Source: JANQUM01 sp047630355 (GTDB taxonomy: Bacteria; Bacteroidota; Bacteroidia; Cytophagales; Spirosomataceae). From it: a stretch of 54,343 nucleotides of DNA. Of this stretch, positions 43,359-52,273 are shown piece after piece. Within the stretch, counting starts at the first letter, position 1, and each line of letters starts with the position of its first letter. A program made the translations under genes and the position numbers. The notes below the pieces were generated by a model. The model was not told the origin of the DNA, did no database searches, and worked only from the letters and a program-made list of their open reading frames with translations. Location: NCBI GenBank assembly GCA_047630355.1, contig JBLHXN010000012.1, positions 1 through 54,343 on the forward strand, in the 5' to 3' direction.

Positions 43359-44240
43359 ATGAGCAGTTATTCAATAAAAGATTTAGAGCACTTATCCGGT
43401 ATTAAAGCACATACGCTTCGTATTTGGGAGCAACGCTACGATATAATTAATCCAAAACGTACAGGTACTAATATCAGGACGTATGACGATCATGATTTAA
43501 AACTCGTACTCAATATTTCTTTGTTGAAAGAGCACGGACACAAAATTTCCGAAATTGCTAAAATGTCTAACGACGAACTCAACACCGAGGTAATATCAAT
43601 ATCGGACAAGAAGCTTAATTATCCTGATCAAATTCATGCATTGACCATTGCTATGATTGACCTTGACGAAGATCGCTTCGAGAGAATCATGTCCACTAAT
43701 ATTCTTCAGTTCGGTTTTGAAAACACGATGGTAAACATCATTTACCCGTTTCTTTCCCGCATCGGAACGTTGTGGCTTACCGGTTCTATCGGGCCGGCAC
43801 AGGAGCATTTTATAACGAATCTGATTCGCCAGAAAACCATTGTGGCAATTGACGGCCAGGTAGTGAAAGAGACTGCCACCACAAAGAAATTCCTTCTCTA
43901 CACCCCAGAAGGGGAGACACACGAAATGGGCATTTTGTTTGCCAATTATATATTGCGTGCCAGAAATAATAAAGTAATTTATCTGGGGCAGAGCCTTCCG
44001 TTTGAAGAGCTCAAATTTGTTTGTGATTTACATAGTCCAGATTATATATTTTCTTCAATTACAACTGTGCCGAGCATCAGCGATATTCAGGATTATGTAC
44101 TCAAGCTCGGAAAAGCATTCCCGGAAACGAGTATTTTACTTACGGGATATCAGGTAATTGGGCAAGGTCTCGATTTGGAAGAGAACACACGCATTATCCC
44201 GAATGTACGTCAGCTAATGGAAATCGCCAGCGGTGGTTGA
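43359..44240 (+). CDS. MerR-family regulator with cobalamin-binding domain (CarH/LitR-like)
   Basis: A 293-residue protein. The N-terminal MerR DNA-binding domain (1-70: YSIKDLEHLSGIKAHTLRIW) is followed by a helical bundle with the Wx9EH motif (Trp139 to Glu149-His150) and a B12-binding domain with ExHxxG (Glu186, His188, Gly191). In CarH, adenosylcobalamin bound there keeps a tetramer on DNA in the dark. Residue 140 is Leu where Thermus CarH has the light-dependent ligand His132. Light response is therefore uncertain. No carotenoid genes adjoin it, so the target genes are unknown. Confidence 0.88.
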   Translation: MSSYSIKDLEHLSGIKAHTLRIWEQRYDIINPKRTGTNIRTYDDHDLKLVLNISLLKEHGHKISEIAKMSNDELNTEVISISDKKLNYPDQIHALTIAMIDLDEDRFERIMSTNILQFGFENTMVNIIYPFLSRIGTLWLTGSIGPAQEHFITNLIRQKTIVAIDGQVVKETATTKKFLLYTPEGETHEMGILFANYILRARNNKVIYLGQSLPFEELKFVCDLHSPDYIFSSITTVPSISDIQDYVLKLGKAFPETSILLTGYQVIGQGLDLEENTRIIPNVRQLMEIASGG

Positions 44241-44248
44241 AAACACGA

Positions 44249-44271
44249 ATGGCGGCTCAATGAGCCGCCAT
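44249..44271 (+). terminator. Hairpin after the MerR/B12 gene
   Basis: ATGGCGGCTCA, one-base loop, TGAGCCGCCAT. It is a perfect 11-bp stem nine bases after the stop. The region to 44379 holds no gene. Confidence 0.65.
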
Positions 44272-44379
44272 GTGGATTATCCCTAAACTAAACTGTATAA
44301 GAATTTATTGAAATTGGAGGAATTAAATTAAAGACATGAGGTTATTCTCTCCAGTCTCTAATCTAACTTCTCCAATTTT

Positions 44380-44778
44380 TTAGTTAAGTGTCAATTCTTT
44401 ATAGACCACGGGCGTAGGCACGTTTGTCGAAATAGTCACTTCACGTACTACTTTTTCGTTATTGCTTTCAATTTCGAATTTATAGTTTCCATCTTTGAGG
44501 CCATCCAGTTGAAAGTTAGTGCTGTAAAAAGTACTTTTCTTATTGACTACTTCCTTGTGAAGTACCTCTCCGGTTTCGTTACGAAGTTTTATGACAAGTA
44601 CGTCCCCTTTCGCTTTTTCAAGCATCAATCTTATTTTGGAAGTATTCTTTACGTTGTACATGCCAATCTCGAAAGTCTCTGGCTGCTTTACTGTTTTTTT
44701 GTCGTCTTCTACAGTGGCAGCAAAAGTAGTGGCAGATGCAAGAAGAACGATGGCGAGTGTTTTAAATAGCTTTTTCAT
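44380..44778 (-). CDS. Secreted paralogue 3 of three (132 aa)
   Basis: Signal peptide MKKLFKTLAIVLLASATTFA, then a mature part of about 110 residues with beta-strand pattern: FEIGMYNVKNTSKIRLMLEK, LVIKLRNETGEVLHKEVV and NFQLDGLKDGNYKFEIES. This resembles a small immunoglobulin-like or DUF3244-like secreted domain, though I cannot confirm the family. It shares the whole signal peptide and about half of its mature residues with the two neighbours. It is the most divergent copy, with a loop KAKGDVL. Function is unknown. Confidence 0.8.
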   Translation of the reverse strand: MKKLFKTLAIVLLASATTFAATVEDDKKTVKQPETFEIGMYNVKNTSKIRLMLEKAKGDVLVIKLRNETGEVLHKEVVNKKSTFYSTNFQLDGLKDGNYKFEIESNNEKVVREVTISTNVPTPVVYKELTLN

Positions 44779-44925
44779 AATTTGTGTTGTTTTAAGATTC
44801 TGATTGTTATAAATATTTGTGCTTTGAGAAAGAGATGTCGAGTTTGCTCTACAGGTGACAGGTTTTGACCTCGCAGGAAGAATTTCCAGATAAACGGTTG
44901 GATAAACAGTATGAACGGCTTTGCT

Positions 44926-45321
44926 TTATTCAAGCGTAAGCTTACGAGTGGCAGCGAATGTTGGTTCGTTAGTTTCAATAACTACCTCACGTGTGGTTTT
45001 CTCATTTTTACTTTCAATCACAAACGTATAAGTACCATCATTCAGTCTGCTTAAATCAAAGCTCTTACCGTAATTGGTTTGCTTTTTATTGATAAAGTCA
45101 TGGTGAAGTATATTTCCGAGTTCGTCGGTTAGCTTTACAGATATTACATTGTCTGTATGCTTATCAAGCATTAGTCGAACTTTAGATGTGTTCTTCATTT
45201 GATACATTCCAATGGCAAATGTTTTGGTCTCTTTCGTAACTTTCTTTTCTTCTGTAACAGAAGCAAAAGTAGTGGCAGATGCAAGAAGAACGACGGCGAG
45301 TGTTTTAAATAGCTTTTTCAT
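44926..45321 (-). CDS. Secreted paralogue 2 of three (131 aa)
   Basis: Signal peptide MKKLFKTLAVVLLASATTFA, mature FAIGMYQMKNTSKVRLMLDK, ISVKLTDELGNILHHDFINK, FDLSRLNDGTYTFVIESKNE. It has the same beta-sandwich-like layout as its neighbours and the same short spacing. Copies 1 and 2 are about 75% alike through the core, closer to each other than to copy 3. Gene spacings of about 80 and 150 bases do not show whether all three share one mRNA. Confidence 0.8.
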   Translation of the reverse strand: MKKLFKTLAVVLLASATTFASVTEEKKVTKETKTFAIGMYQMKNTSKVRLMLDKHTDNVISVKLTDELGNILHHDFINKKQTNYGKSFDLSRLNDGTYTFVIESKNEKTTREVVIETNEPTFAATRKLTLE

Positions 45322-45399
45322 GATTTGTATTGTTTAAATGTTGTGAGTAATAGTTTTAAAATAGAGGCGAGAACTAACCCACCTCATTTCAGGTAGCTT

Positions 45400-45795
45400 T
45401 TATTCAATCGTGAATTCACGATTTGCGACGAATGTTGACTCTTTCGTTTCGATAACTACGTCACGGGTTTCTTTGTCCGTGCCACCTTCAATCACAAAAG
45501 TATAAGTGCCATCTACAAGTTGACTCAGGTCAAAGCTCTTACTGTAGTTCATCTGCTTTTTGGAGATAAACTCACGGTGAATCACGTTTCCGTCTCTGTC
45601 TGTCAGTTGCACCGATACAACGCTGCTTTGAAATTTGTCGAGCATCAATCTGACTTTAGAAGTATTCTTTACCTTGTACATTCCGATGGCGAAGGTGTCA
45701 ATTTCCTTGATGGCCATTTTATCGTCTGCTACGGAAGCAAAAGTAGTGGCAGATGCAAGAAGAACGATGGCGAGTGTTTTAAATAGCTTTTTCAT
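45400..45795 (-). CDS. Secreted paralogue 1 of three (131 aa)
   Basis: It begins MKKLFKTLAIVLLASATTFA, then FAIGMYKVKNTSKVRLMLDK, VSVQLTDRDGNVIHREFISK, and FDLSQLVDGTYTFVIEGGTD. It is the upstream gene of the tandem array. Its 5' coding end and leader are almost identical in DNA to those of copy 3, although the mature parts differ. The following 530 bases upstream hold no gene. Confidence 0.8.
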   Translation of the reverse strand: MKKLFKTLAIVLLASATTFASVADDKMAIKEIDTFAIGMYKVKNTSKVRLMLDKFQSSVVSVQLTDRDGNVIHREFISKKQMNYSKSFDLSQLVDGTYTFVIEGGTDKETRDVVIETKESTFVANREFTIE

Positions 45796-46328
45796 AATTT
45801 GTGTTGTTTTAAAATTTCAATTGTTATAAGTAATAGTTGCTTTCAAAATTTGTCTGTCAGAAATTGAAGAGTTGTGAAGTGCTTCGCCTTAATGACATTT
45901 CAAAGGTGGGGCTTTACAAGCTACTATGCAATACATAATAGTATGTATGGTATATTAGGTTGACGAGCGGCAATCTATATTTTCGACCAAAAAGTACAGT
46001 TGAAAATTAAGTTGTATTCAGTATTTCAAAGAACATCTGTAGCTTAATCTGCTACTTTTATCGTTACTGACGTTGCTACCTTGCCCCGTGCCAATTATAT
46101 TATGAAATAACGTACCACGAAGTGTTTAAGGAATGTTAAATTATGTAAATAGCTTATAATGAATGAATTAAGGCGAAATAATTTATTCTGTCATAATTGC
46201 GGACAAAAAAAGATGTCCGCCAACGGACGGTCTCCCATCGTTAACGGACATTTGTTTTCTGTACTAATGAAGTAAGGTGCTATCCCGATAAACCTTATTC
46301 CGAAACCATCGAGGCTAAACCCTAAGAT
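45796..46328. other. Gene-free stretch upstream of the paralogue array
   Basis: It includes the leader of paralogue 1 and a weak palindrome near 45930-45950 (ATACATAATAGTATGTAT). No ORF or RNA family was recognised. The metG terminator lies at its right end. Confidence 0.6.
46213..46251 (-). terminator. Terminator after metG
   Basis: ATGTCCG-CC-AACG pairs with CGTT-AA-CGGACAT, 13-base arms with two mismatches. On the minus strand a T7 run follows. Confidence 0.7.
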
Positions 46329-48401
46329 TTAGTTTACTGTAGCACCGTTCCATACTTCTTTGTGCGGATTCATTAAGGCCAGCGAGCCATCTTTATCTTC
46401 CGCCATCAGTATCATTCCTTCTGATTCTACGCCCATCATTTTGCGTGGGGCAAGGTTCGCAATGAACGTAACTTGTTTGCCAATCATTTCTTCTGGCGTG
46501 AAATGCTCGGCAATACCGCTCAGGATAGTACGTTTTTCCATACCGTCTTCAATCAAGAATTTCAATAGTTTTTTACTCTTCTTCACCGCTTCTGCTTCGA
46601 GGATAGTGCCGATACGGATATCGAGTTTCATAAAATCATCGAATTGAATAGTCTCTTTCAAAGGCTCTATCACTTTTCCTTCCAGTTCGTTCATGCGTTT
46701 GGCTTCTTGTAATTTATTGATCTGTGTTTCTATGGTGCTGTCTTCTACTTTTTCAAAAAGTAAATTGCCCTGCTTTATTTGTGTTCCAGCTGGAATTAAG
46801 TCAGCATTTCCGGCATCTCTCCACTCGGGTTGAGCAGTTTCACCCTTTAAATTCCAGTTTTCGAGAGAAAGTTGTTCGTATAATTTTGCCGCAGTAAACG
46901 GAATGAACGGTTCGCAAACGATACTCAGCGTTCCCGTAATTTGCGTAGCGATATTCATAATGGTTTTGACCCGCTCTTCGTCCACTTTAATGACTTTCCA
47001 TGGCTCGGTGTCGGCGAGGTATTTATTTCCTAATCGGGCAATTTCCATCATTCCTGCTAAGGCATCGCGGAATTTATAGCTTTTCAACGCGTCCGAAACT
47101 TTACAAGGCAAATCTGTCAATGTAGCGAGTGTTTCTTTGTCAATTTCGTGTAATTCGCCGCGTTCAGGAATCAGCCCGTCGTAATACTTTTGGGTCAATA
47201 CGACCGTGCGGTTAACGAAATTACCAAAAATTCCGACGAGCTCGGAGTTGTTTTTTGTCTGGAAATCTTTCCAAGTAAAATCGTTATCTTTGTTTTCGGG
47301 AGCATTGGCGAGTAAGGCGTAACGGAGTACATCTTGTTTGTCTGGAAATTCTTCCAAATATTCGTGCAACCAAACCGCCCAATTTCTCGATGTGGATATT
47401 TTATCGCCTTCGAGGTTCATAAACTCATTTGCTGGAACATTATCCGCTAAAGTGTAACCACCGTGCGACATTAACATCGCTGGAAAAATAATGCAGTGAA
47501 AAACGATGTTGTCTTTTCCGATGAAATGAACGAGTTTGGTATCTTCCTGTTTCCAGTAATCTTCCCAATTTTTGCCGTTTTCGGCTGCCCATTCTTTCGT
47601 CATGGAAATGTAGCCAATCGGAGCATCGAACCAAACGTACAATACTTTTCCGTCCGCTCCTTCAACGGGTACTTTTACGCCCCAATCCAAATCGCGGGTC
47701 ATGGCACGGGGCTGTAAACCCTGCTTTAACCATGATTGGCATTGCCCTGAAACGTTGCTTTTCCACTCAGGATGACTATTTACGTATTCCTCAATTTTAG
47801 GCTGTAATTTATCAAGCGGCAGGTACCAGTTTTTGGTTTTTTTTAAAATCGGTTTTGCTCCCGAAAGCGTAGAGCGAGGATTCACTAACTCAGTTGGAGA
47901 AAGCGACGAGCCGCAGCTTTCACATTGATCTCCGTAAGCATTCGAATTCTGACAAACGGGGCATTCACCCACTATATAACGGTCAGCGAGAAACTGGTTA
48001 GCTTCCTCGTCGAAGTATTGCTCAGTGACTACTTCGTCGAAATAGCCTTTATCGTTCATGTTTGTAAAAAAATCCTGCGACGTTTCGTGGTGAACCGGGC
48101 TCGTTGTGCGGGAATATTTGTCAAAAGAAATTCCGAAATTATTGAATGACTCTTTAATCATTCCGTAGTATTTATCCACCACGGCTTGCGGAGTTATTCC
48201 TTCTTTCTTTGCTTTGATAGTTATCGGAACGCCATGTTCGTCCGTTCCGCTGATAAATGCCACGTCTTTTCCTTTGGCACGCAAATAACGCACGTAAACA
48301 TCGGCGGGTAAATAGCAGCCCGCTAAATGCCCAATATGAACAGGACCGTTGGCGTAAATTAAGGCGGCGGTTACGGTGTATCTTTTAGGATTTTTTATCA
48401 T
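46329..48401 (-). CDS. metG: Methionyl-tRNA synthetase
   Basis: Charges tRNA-Met for initiation and elongation. The 690-residue product has the class I HIGH-type motif (ANGPVHIGHLAGCYL) near residue 15, a two-zinc knuckle (ECPVCQNSNAYGDQCESCG) and the KMSKS-like motif KISTS (GDKISTSRNWAVW). The helical anticodon-binding domain follows, and a C-terminal tRNA-binding OB domain (about 590-690, DIRIGTILEAEAVKKSKKLL). It is full length and the ATG gives the standard MIKNPKRYTVTAAL start. Confidence 0.97.
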   Translation of the reverse strand: MIKNPKRYTVTAALIYANGPVHIGHLAGCYLPADVYVRYLRAKGKDVAFISGTDEHGVPITIKAKKEGITPQAVVDKYYGMIKESFNNFGISFDKYSRTTSPVHHETSQDFFTNMNDKGYFDEVVTEQYFDEEANQFLADRYIVGECPVCQNSNAYGDQCESCGSSLSPTELVNPRSTLSGAKPILKKTKNWYLPLDKLQPKIEEYVNSHPEWKSNVSGQCQSWLKQGLQPRAMTRDLDWGVKVPVEGADGKVLYVWFDAPIGYISMTKEWAAENGKNWEDYWKQEDTKLVHFIGKDNIVFHCIIFPAMLMSHGGYTLADNVPANEFMNLEGDKISTSRNWAVWLHEYLEEFPDKQDVLRYALLANAPENKDNDFTWKDFQTKNNSELVGIFGNFVNRTVVLTQKYYDGLIPERGELHEIDKETLATLTDLPCKVSDALKSYKFRDALAGMMEIARLGNKYLADTEPWKVIKVDEERVKTIMNIATQITGTLSIVCEPFIPFTAAKLYEQLSLENWNLKGETAQPEWRDAGNADLIPAGTQIKQGNLLFEKVEDSTIETQINKLQEAKRMNELEGKVIEPLKETIQFDDFMKLDIRIGTILEAEAVKKSKKLLKFLIEDGMEKRTILSGIAEHFTPEEMIGKQVTFIANLAPRKMMGVESEGMILMAEDKDGSLALMNPHKEVWNGATVN

Positions 48402-48499
48402 TTTTCACGCGGATAATATAATGTCGTTGTTATCGTCAGTAAGTATACTGATAACTAAGTAACGTAGTGTTACAAATTTAGGGTAAAATGTAATCAATT

Positions 48500-48937
48500 T
48501 CACGCCCATGGCTGCACAACCCTTCCCAAAAACGGATCAGGTAGTTCATTTTTAATTGCTTTTAGCAATTCTTTTCCAATCGCGGGATATAGGTGAACGG
48601 CGGGCAATTCTTTAATTGGTAGCCAGTGAATACCTAAGGCCGTAGTTTCTTTGGGGTTTAACGTAGGTGTACCGCTCGTGATTTTACCTCGAAAAATAGT
48701 GTGTAGTGTTTGCGTTTGTTTCTTTTCGATGAGTACATCTGCGAGGCAAAGCATTGCTTCGATTTCAACTTCGACCTGAAGTTCTTCTTGCAATTCTCTA
48801 ATCAGGCATTCCGCCATTTTTTCACCGAATTCCAGATTTCCTCCGGGCAAATTAAAAACGTCGGTATTGCCGTAGCGATAACGCATGGTAAGAATTTTTT
48901 CGTTTTCAACGATACAAATAGCGGGGCGAACAATCAT
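48500..48937 (-). CDS. Nudix hydrolase (MutT-like)
   Basis: A 145-residue single-domain Nudix protein. The Nudix box is complete: G33-x5-E39-x7-R47-E48-x2-E51-E52. The N-terminal strand MIVRPAICIVENEKILTMRY and a short C-terminal extension (PDPFLGRVVQPWA) complete it. These enzymes remove pyrophosphate from damaged or excess nucleotide derivatives; the substrate is unknown. It lies between tsf and metG, but terminators separate the genes. Confidence 0.9.
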   Translation of the reverse strand: MIVRPAICIVENEKILTMRYRYGNTDVFNLPGGNLEFGEKMAECLIRELQEELQVEVEIEAMLCLADVLIEKKQTQTLHTIFRGKITSGTPTLNPKETTALGIHWLPIKELPAVHLYPAIGKELLKAIKNELPDPFLGRVVQPWA

Positions 48938-48973
48938 AATCTAAGTTACTTTAATGGCTATTGATTCTACAAA

Positions 48974-49006
48974 ATTGCCCCGACTTCATGATGAAATCGG
49001 GGCAAT
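48974..49006 (-). terminator. Terminator after tsf
   Basis: ATTGCCCCGA / TCGGGGCAAT with a 13-base loop, followed on the minus strand by a T-run. It ends the rplM-rpsI-rpsB-tsf transcript. Confidence 0.85.
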
Positions 49007-49089
49007 AGTTTTATAATATTTTAGACGAGAAGAATTAAGGTAAGGCAGAATAATTGCCTTCAATTTATTCTCCTTTGTCTAAGTAAAAA

Positions 49090-49923
49090 TCATCCAATTT
49101 GGATACGCTTAAAGCTATTGATTTTCAATCCTTTTTGCGTTTGCTCCAATAATTGCTCGATGCTGATTGAAGGATCTTTCACAAACTGCTGACTTAACAA
49201 GGTATTCTCTTTGAAGAACTTACCTAATTTACCCATTGCAATTTTTTCTAAGATTGCTTCCGGTTTGCCTTCCTGACGAGCCTGGTCTTTACCAATTTCG
49301 ATTTCTTTGTCAATAACTGATGGATCAACGTCGTCTTTCGAAAGAGCAACGGGCTTCATTGCCACGATTTGCATGGAAATATCACGGCCTGTCTCTTCTA
49401 CGTCAGCTCCGCCAACGTTGCTGAAAGAAACGAGTCCGGCAGCTTTCTTATTTGAGTGGATGTAGGCAACTACTTTCTCACCTTCCATGTGAACGAAGTC
49501 AGAAACAATCACCTTCTCACCAATTTTACCAATCAGGTTCGTGATGTGTTCTTGCACGGTTTCACCGTCTTCCATCTCAATGGCTAAAAGCTCCTCAGTA
49601 TTTTTAGCATTGTGTTTAACACCCGCTTCTAATATGATAGCTGCTAAGTCTTTAAAGTCATCTACATTTGAAACTGGCTCAGTTTCGCAAGCTAATGCCA
49701 AAACCTTCGCAGAATCTCCGCTTTCGCTTACGTTCACTAATACAATACCTTCTGAAGTTTCGTTATCGGCACGTTTAGCGGCAACTTTTTGACCTGCTTT
49801 GCGTAAGATTTCTACTGCTTTTTCGGAATCGCCTTCGGCTTCAACGAGTGCTTTTTTGCAATCCATCATTCCGGCACCGGTTTTTTGACGTAGTGCGTTT
49901 ACATCGGCGGCTGTTATCTTCAT
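49090..49923 (-). CDS. tsf: Elongation factor Ts
   Basis: Nucleotide-exchange factor that releases GDP from EF-Tu. The 277-residue product has the N-terminal UBA-like segment ITAADVNALRQKTGAGMMDCKKAL (signature in the first 25 residues), then the dimerisation core with VHMEGEKVVAYIHSNKKA. It is last in the ribosomal protein operon, after rpsB, as in most bacteria. A perfect 15-bp hairpin lies in the rpsB-tsf gap. Confidence 0.97.
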   Translation of the reverse strand: MKITAADVNALRQKTGAGMMDCKKALVEAEGDSEKAVEILRKAGQKVAAKRADNETSEGIVLVNVSESGDSAKVLALACETEPVSNVDDFKDLAAIILEAGVKHNAKNTEELLAIEMEDGETVQEHITNLIGKIGEKVIVSDFVHMEGEKVVAYIHSNKKAAGLVSFSNVGGADVEETGRDISMQIVAMKPVALSKDDVDPSVIDKEIEIGKDQARQEGKPEAILEKIAMGKLGKFFKENTLLSQQFVKDPSISIEQLLEQTQKGLKINSFKRIQIG

Positions 49924-49961
49924 CTTACTTTGAGATTATATTTTATGATAAATTTTTAAAC

Positions 49962-49994
49962 CGGATAGCCCGAAGCAGAGCTTCGGGCTATCCG
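49962..49994 (-). promoter_or_regulatory. Perfect 15-bp hairpin between rpsB and tsf
   Basis: CGGATAGCCCGAAGC / GCTTCGGGCTATCCG with loop AGA. There is no U-run after it on the minus strand, so it is more likely an mRNA-stability or expression-ratio element than a terminator. Confidence 0.8.
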
Positions 49995-50022
49995 TAGAAA
50001 TTATTTCAACGATTAGCCAATG

Positions 50023-51036
50023 TTAGGCTTTATCTTCTTTTTTAGGAGCCTCTTCCTTCGTTGCTTCTGCCTTTGGAGCTGGAGCTTTTTCAACTACTGT
50101 TGCATCCACAACGGCTTCTTTAACTTCGGCAACCGTTTCTTCAACGGCTTCCTTTACTTCAATTGAAGCGTCAGAAACACTGGCAGTTTTAGCGGCGATT
50201 GGTTTTGGATTTTCTGCTTTCGTAGCTTCTTTTTCCGCCTTGGCAGCGGCTCTTGCTTCTGCTTTCACCTCGTCAGCAGCACGTTTTTCATCAACGGCAC
50301 GCTTGGCAGCTTCAGCTTCGGCTTGTGCCTGCTCTTCTTTATCTTGTTTTCTTTCGAGAATACCTTCTTCGATGGCTTTACCGATAGCTATTGTCAATAA
50401 CGAAACTGACTTGTAAGCATCATCATTTGCCGGAATCGGGTAATCAATTGACTCAGGATTTGAGTTGGTATCACAAAGTGCTACGATCGGAATACCTAAA
50501 CGTGTTGCTTCAGCAACTGCAAGGTGCTCACGCTTCACATCTACGATAAACAACGCTGCTGGTAAACGAGACATATCTGCCACACCACCCAACAAACGAT
50601 CTAATTTGATACGCTCACGCTCCATCATCAAACGCTCACGCTTGGCGATATTTTTGGCGGTTGTTTCATCAGAGAGCATACGCTCAATGTTGCCCATTTT
50701 CTTCAACGACTTCTTAATCGTTGCGTAGTTTGTCAACATACCTCCTAACCAACGGTCAGTAACGTAAGGCATTTTTAGGCGACGTGCTTCTTCCGAAACA
50801 ATTTCCTGAGCTTGTTTTTTTGTAGCCACAAACATAATCTTCTTTCCTGAACGGACAATTCCTTTCACGAAAGCCTGAGCTTGCTCAAGACTGCTCAACG
50901 TTTTGTTAAGGTCGATTACGTGGATTCCGTTCCTCTCCATGAAGATGTACGGAGCCATGCGTGGATCCCATTTACGGGTTAGGTGGCCAAAATGCACACC
51001 TGCATCTAATAATTCTTTGTATTCTACTTGTGCCAT
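50023..51036 (-). CDS. rpsB: 30S ribosomal protein S2 with long low-complexity C-terminus
   Basis: The first 235 residues are a standard S2, from MAQVEYKELLDAGVHFGHLT to IEEGILERKQDKEEQ. From about residue 236 the protein continues for about 100 residues rich in Ala, Glu, Lys and Val (AEAEAAKRAVDEKRAADE ... EAPKKEDKA). The usual S2 length is 240-260, so the tail is unusually long although such tails occur in Bacteroidota. The tail is likely disordered. It is third in the operon. Confidence 0.96.
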   Translation of the reverse strand: MAQVEYKELLDAGVHFGHLTRKWDPRMAPYIFMERNGIHVIDLNKTLSSLEQAQAFVKGIVRSGKKIMFVATKKQAQEIVSEEARRLKMPYVTDRWLGGMLTNYATIKKSLKKMGNIERMLSDETTAKNIAKRERLMMERERIKLDRLLGGVADMSRLPAALFIVDVKREHLAVAEATRLGIPIVALCDTNSNPESIDYPIPANDDAYKSVSLLTIAIGKAIEEGILERKQDKEEQAQAEAEAAKRAVDEKRAADEVKAEARAAAKAEKEATKAENPKPIAAKTASVSDASIEVKEAVEETVAEVKEAVVDATVVEKAPAPKAEATKEEAPKKEDKA

Positions 51037-51193
51037 TAATAATGGATTTTAAAAAAGTGTAAAAAATATGAAATACGCAGCACCCCGCGTCGGCAACAAC
51101 AAGCAGGGTCTGGACTTATTCAATGTCCAATTACCGATCACCAACGAACAACGAATGTTAACTGGTAGTCGGTAATTGTTGACTGAAAAAATA

Positions 51194-51580
51194 TTAACGC
51201 TTCGAGAATTGGAAACGCTTACGTGCTTTCTTGCGACCGTACTTTTTACGCTCAACCATACGAGAGTCACGTGTAAGGAATCCTTCCTTCTTTAGTACCG
51301 GACGGTTTTCATCGTCGGCTTCTACTAACGCACGCGAAATCGCCATGCGAACAGCTTCTGCCTGACCACTAATTCCACCGCCACGAACGTTTACTTTAAC
51401 GTCAAATTTGCCGGAATTTTCCGAGATATGGAATGCTTGGTTTACAACAATTTGTAAAACCTCTGTAGGGAAATATACTGCAAGTTCACGATTATTTACA
51501 ATGATGCTACCGTTGCCCGGCTTCATGTAAATACGTGCTACCGCTGTTTTTCTCCTACCTATTGTATTAATTACGTTCAT
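51194..51580 (-). CDS. rpsI: 30S ribosomal protein S9
   Basis: A 128-residue S9, normal length. The start MNVINTIGRRKTAVARIYMK and the tail SRMVERKKYGRKKARKRFQF carry the family signature, and the terminal residues SKR contact the P-site tRNA. It follows rplM by 33 bases; the pair is universally conserved in bacteria. A 157-base gap separates it from rpsB. Confidence 0.98.
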   Translation of the reverse strand: MNVINTIGRRKTAVARIYMKPGNGSIIVNNRELAVYFPTEVLQIVVNQAFHISENSGKFDVKVNVRGGGISGQAEAVRMAISRALVEADDENRPVLKKEGFLTRDSRMVERKKYGRKKARKRFQFSKR

Positions 51581-51613
51581 AATGAATAAAATTAAATGTC
51601 TTGTGGATGGAAA

Positions 51614-52063
51614 TTACAATTTGATTTCAATTGCTTTCGGCTGCTGTCCGGCGTGCGGATGCTCAGTACCTGTATAAACAAACAGGTTTCTGTACTGCTC
51701 ACGTCCAAGACGGGTTTTGGGTAACATGCCTTTTATGGCCATTTCCACAACCCGACGGCCATCTTTTTCCATCATCATCCGCGGGGTAGCAAAACGCTGA
51801 CCGCCTGGATAGCCCGTATGACGCACATACTGCTTATTGTTCATTTTCTTTCCGGTTAAACGGATTTTCTCGGCGTTGATAACAATCACATTGTCACCGC
51901 AATCTACGTGTGGCGTAAAATTTGTTTTTGTTTTACCACGTAAAATCGCTGCGATTTGACTGCATATACGACCCAACACCTGATTTTCGGCGTCAACTAT
52001 AACCCATTCCTTATTTACCGTATTTTTGTTGGCAGAAATGGTTCTGTAACTTAAATGTTTCAC
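51614..52063 (-). CDS. rplM: 50S ribosomal protein L13
   Basis: A 149-residue L13 with the motif WVIVDAENQVLGRICSQIA near the N-terminus and MLPKTRLGREQYRNLFVYTG near the C-terminus. It is the first gene of the operon and starts at the ATG at 52063, after a structured leader of about 200 bases that may regulate it. Confidence 0.98.
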   Translation of the reverse strand: MKHLSYRTISANKNTVNKEWVIVDAENQVLGRICSQIAAILRGKTKTNFTPHVDCGDNVIVINAEKIRLTGKKMNNKQYVRHTGYPGGQRFATPRMMMEKDGRRVVEMAIKGMLPKTRLGREQYRNLFVYTGTEHPHAGQQPKAIEIKL

Positions 52064-52270
52064 AGTATAAATTATTTTAATGTTTCAAAACATCGGCAAA
52101 ATCTAAAAACAAACAGCCCCCAATGACTTTTTGCTTCCTTCAAATAACCTTTTTTCGTTAAGCTGTAAGGTACTGAAAACCAGTACAGAAAGCATCTCGG
52201 AACAGATACTTAGCGTCAGCCTGATATTTCCTCCGTAGCACGGGCGACTACGTGAGGTCGTAATTTGGGG
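52064..52270 (-). promoter_or_regulatory. Structured mRNA leader of rplM
   Basis: About 200 bases from the likely transcription start to the rplM ATG. On the minus strand one stem is CCTC-A-CGTAG / CTACGGAGG (52230-52238 with 52248-52257) and a second is GTACTG / CAGTAC (52170-52175 with 52181-52186). A 5' leader of this length with stable stems is typical of ribosomal protein autoregulation. A covariance search would decide. Confidence 0.6.
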
Positions 52271-52273
52271 CTG

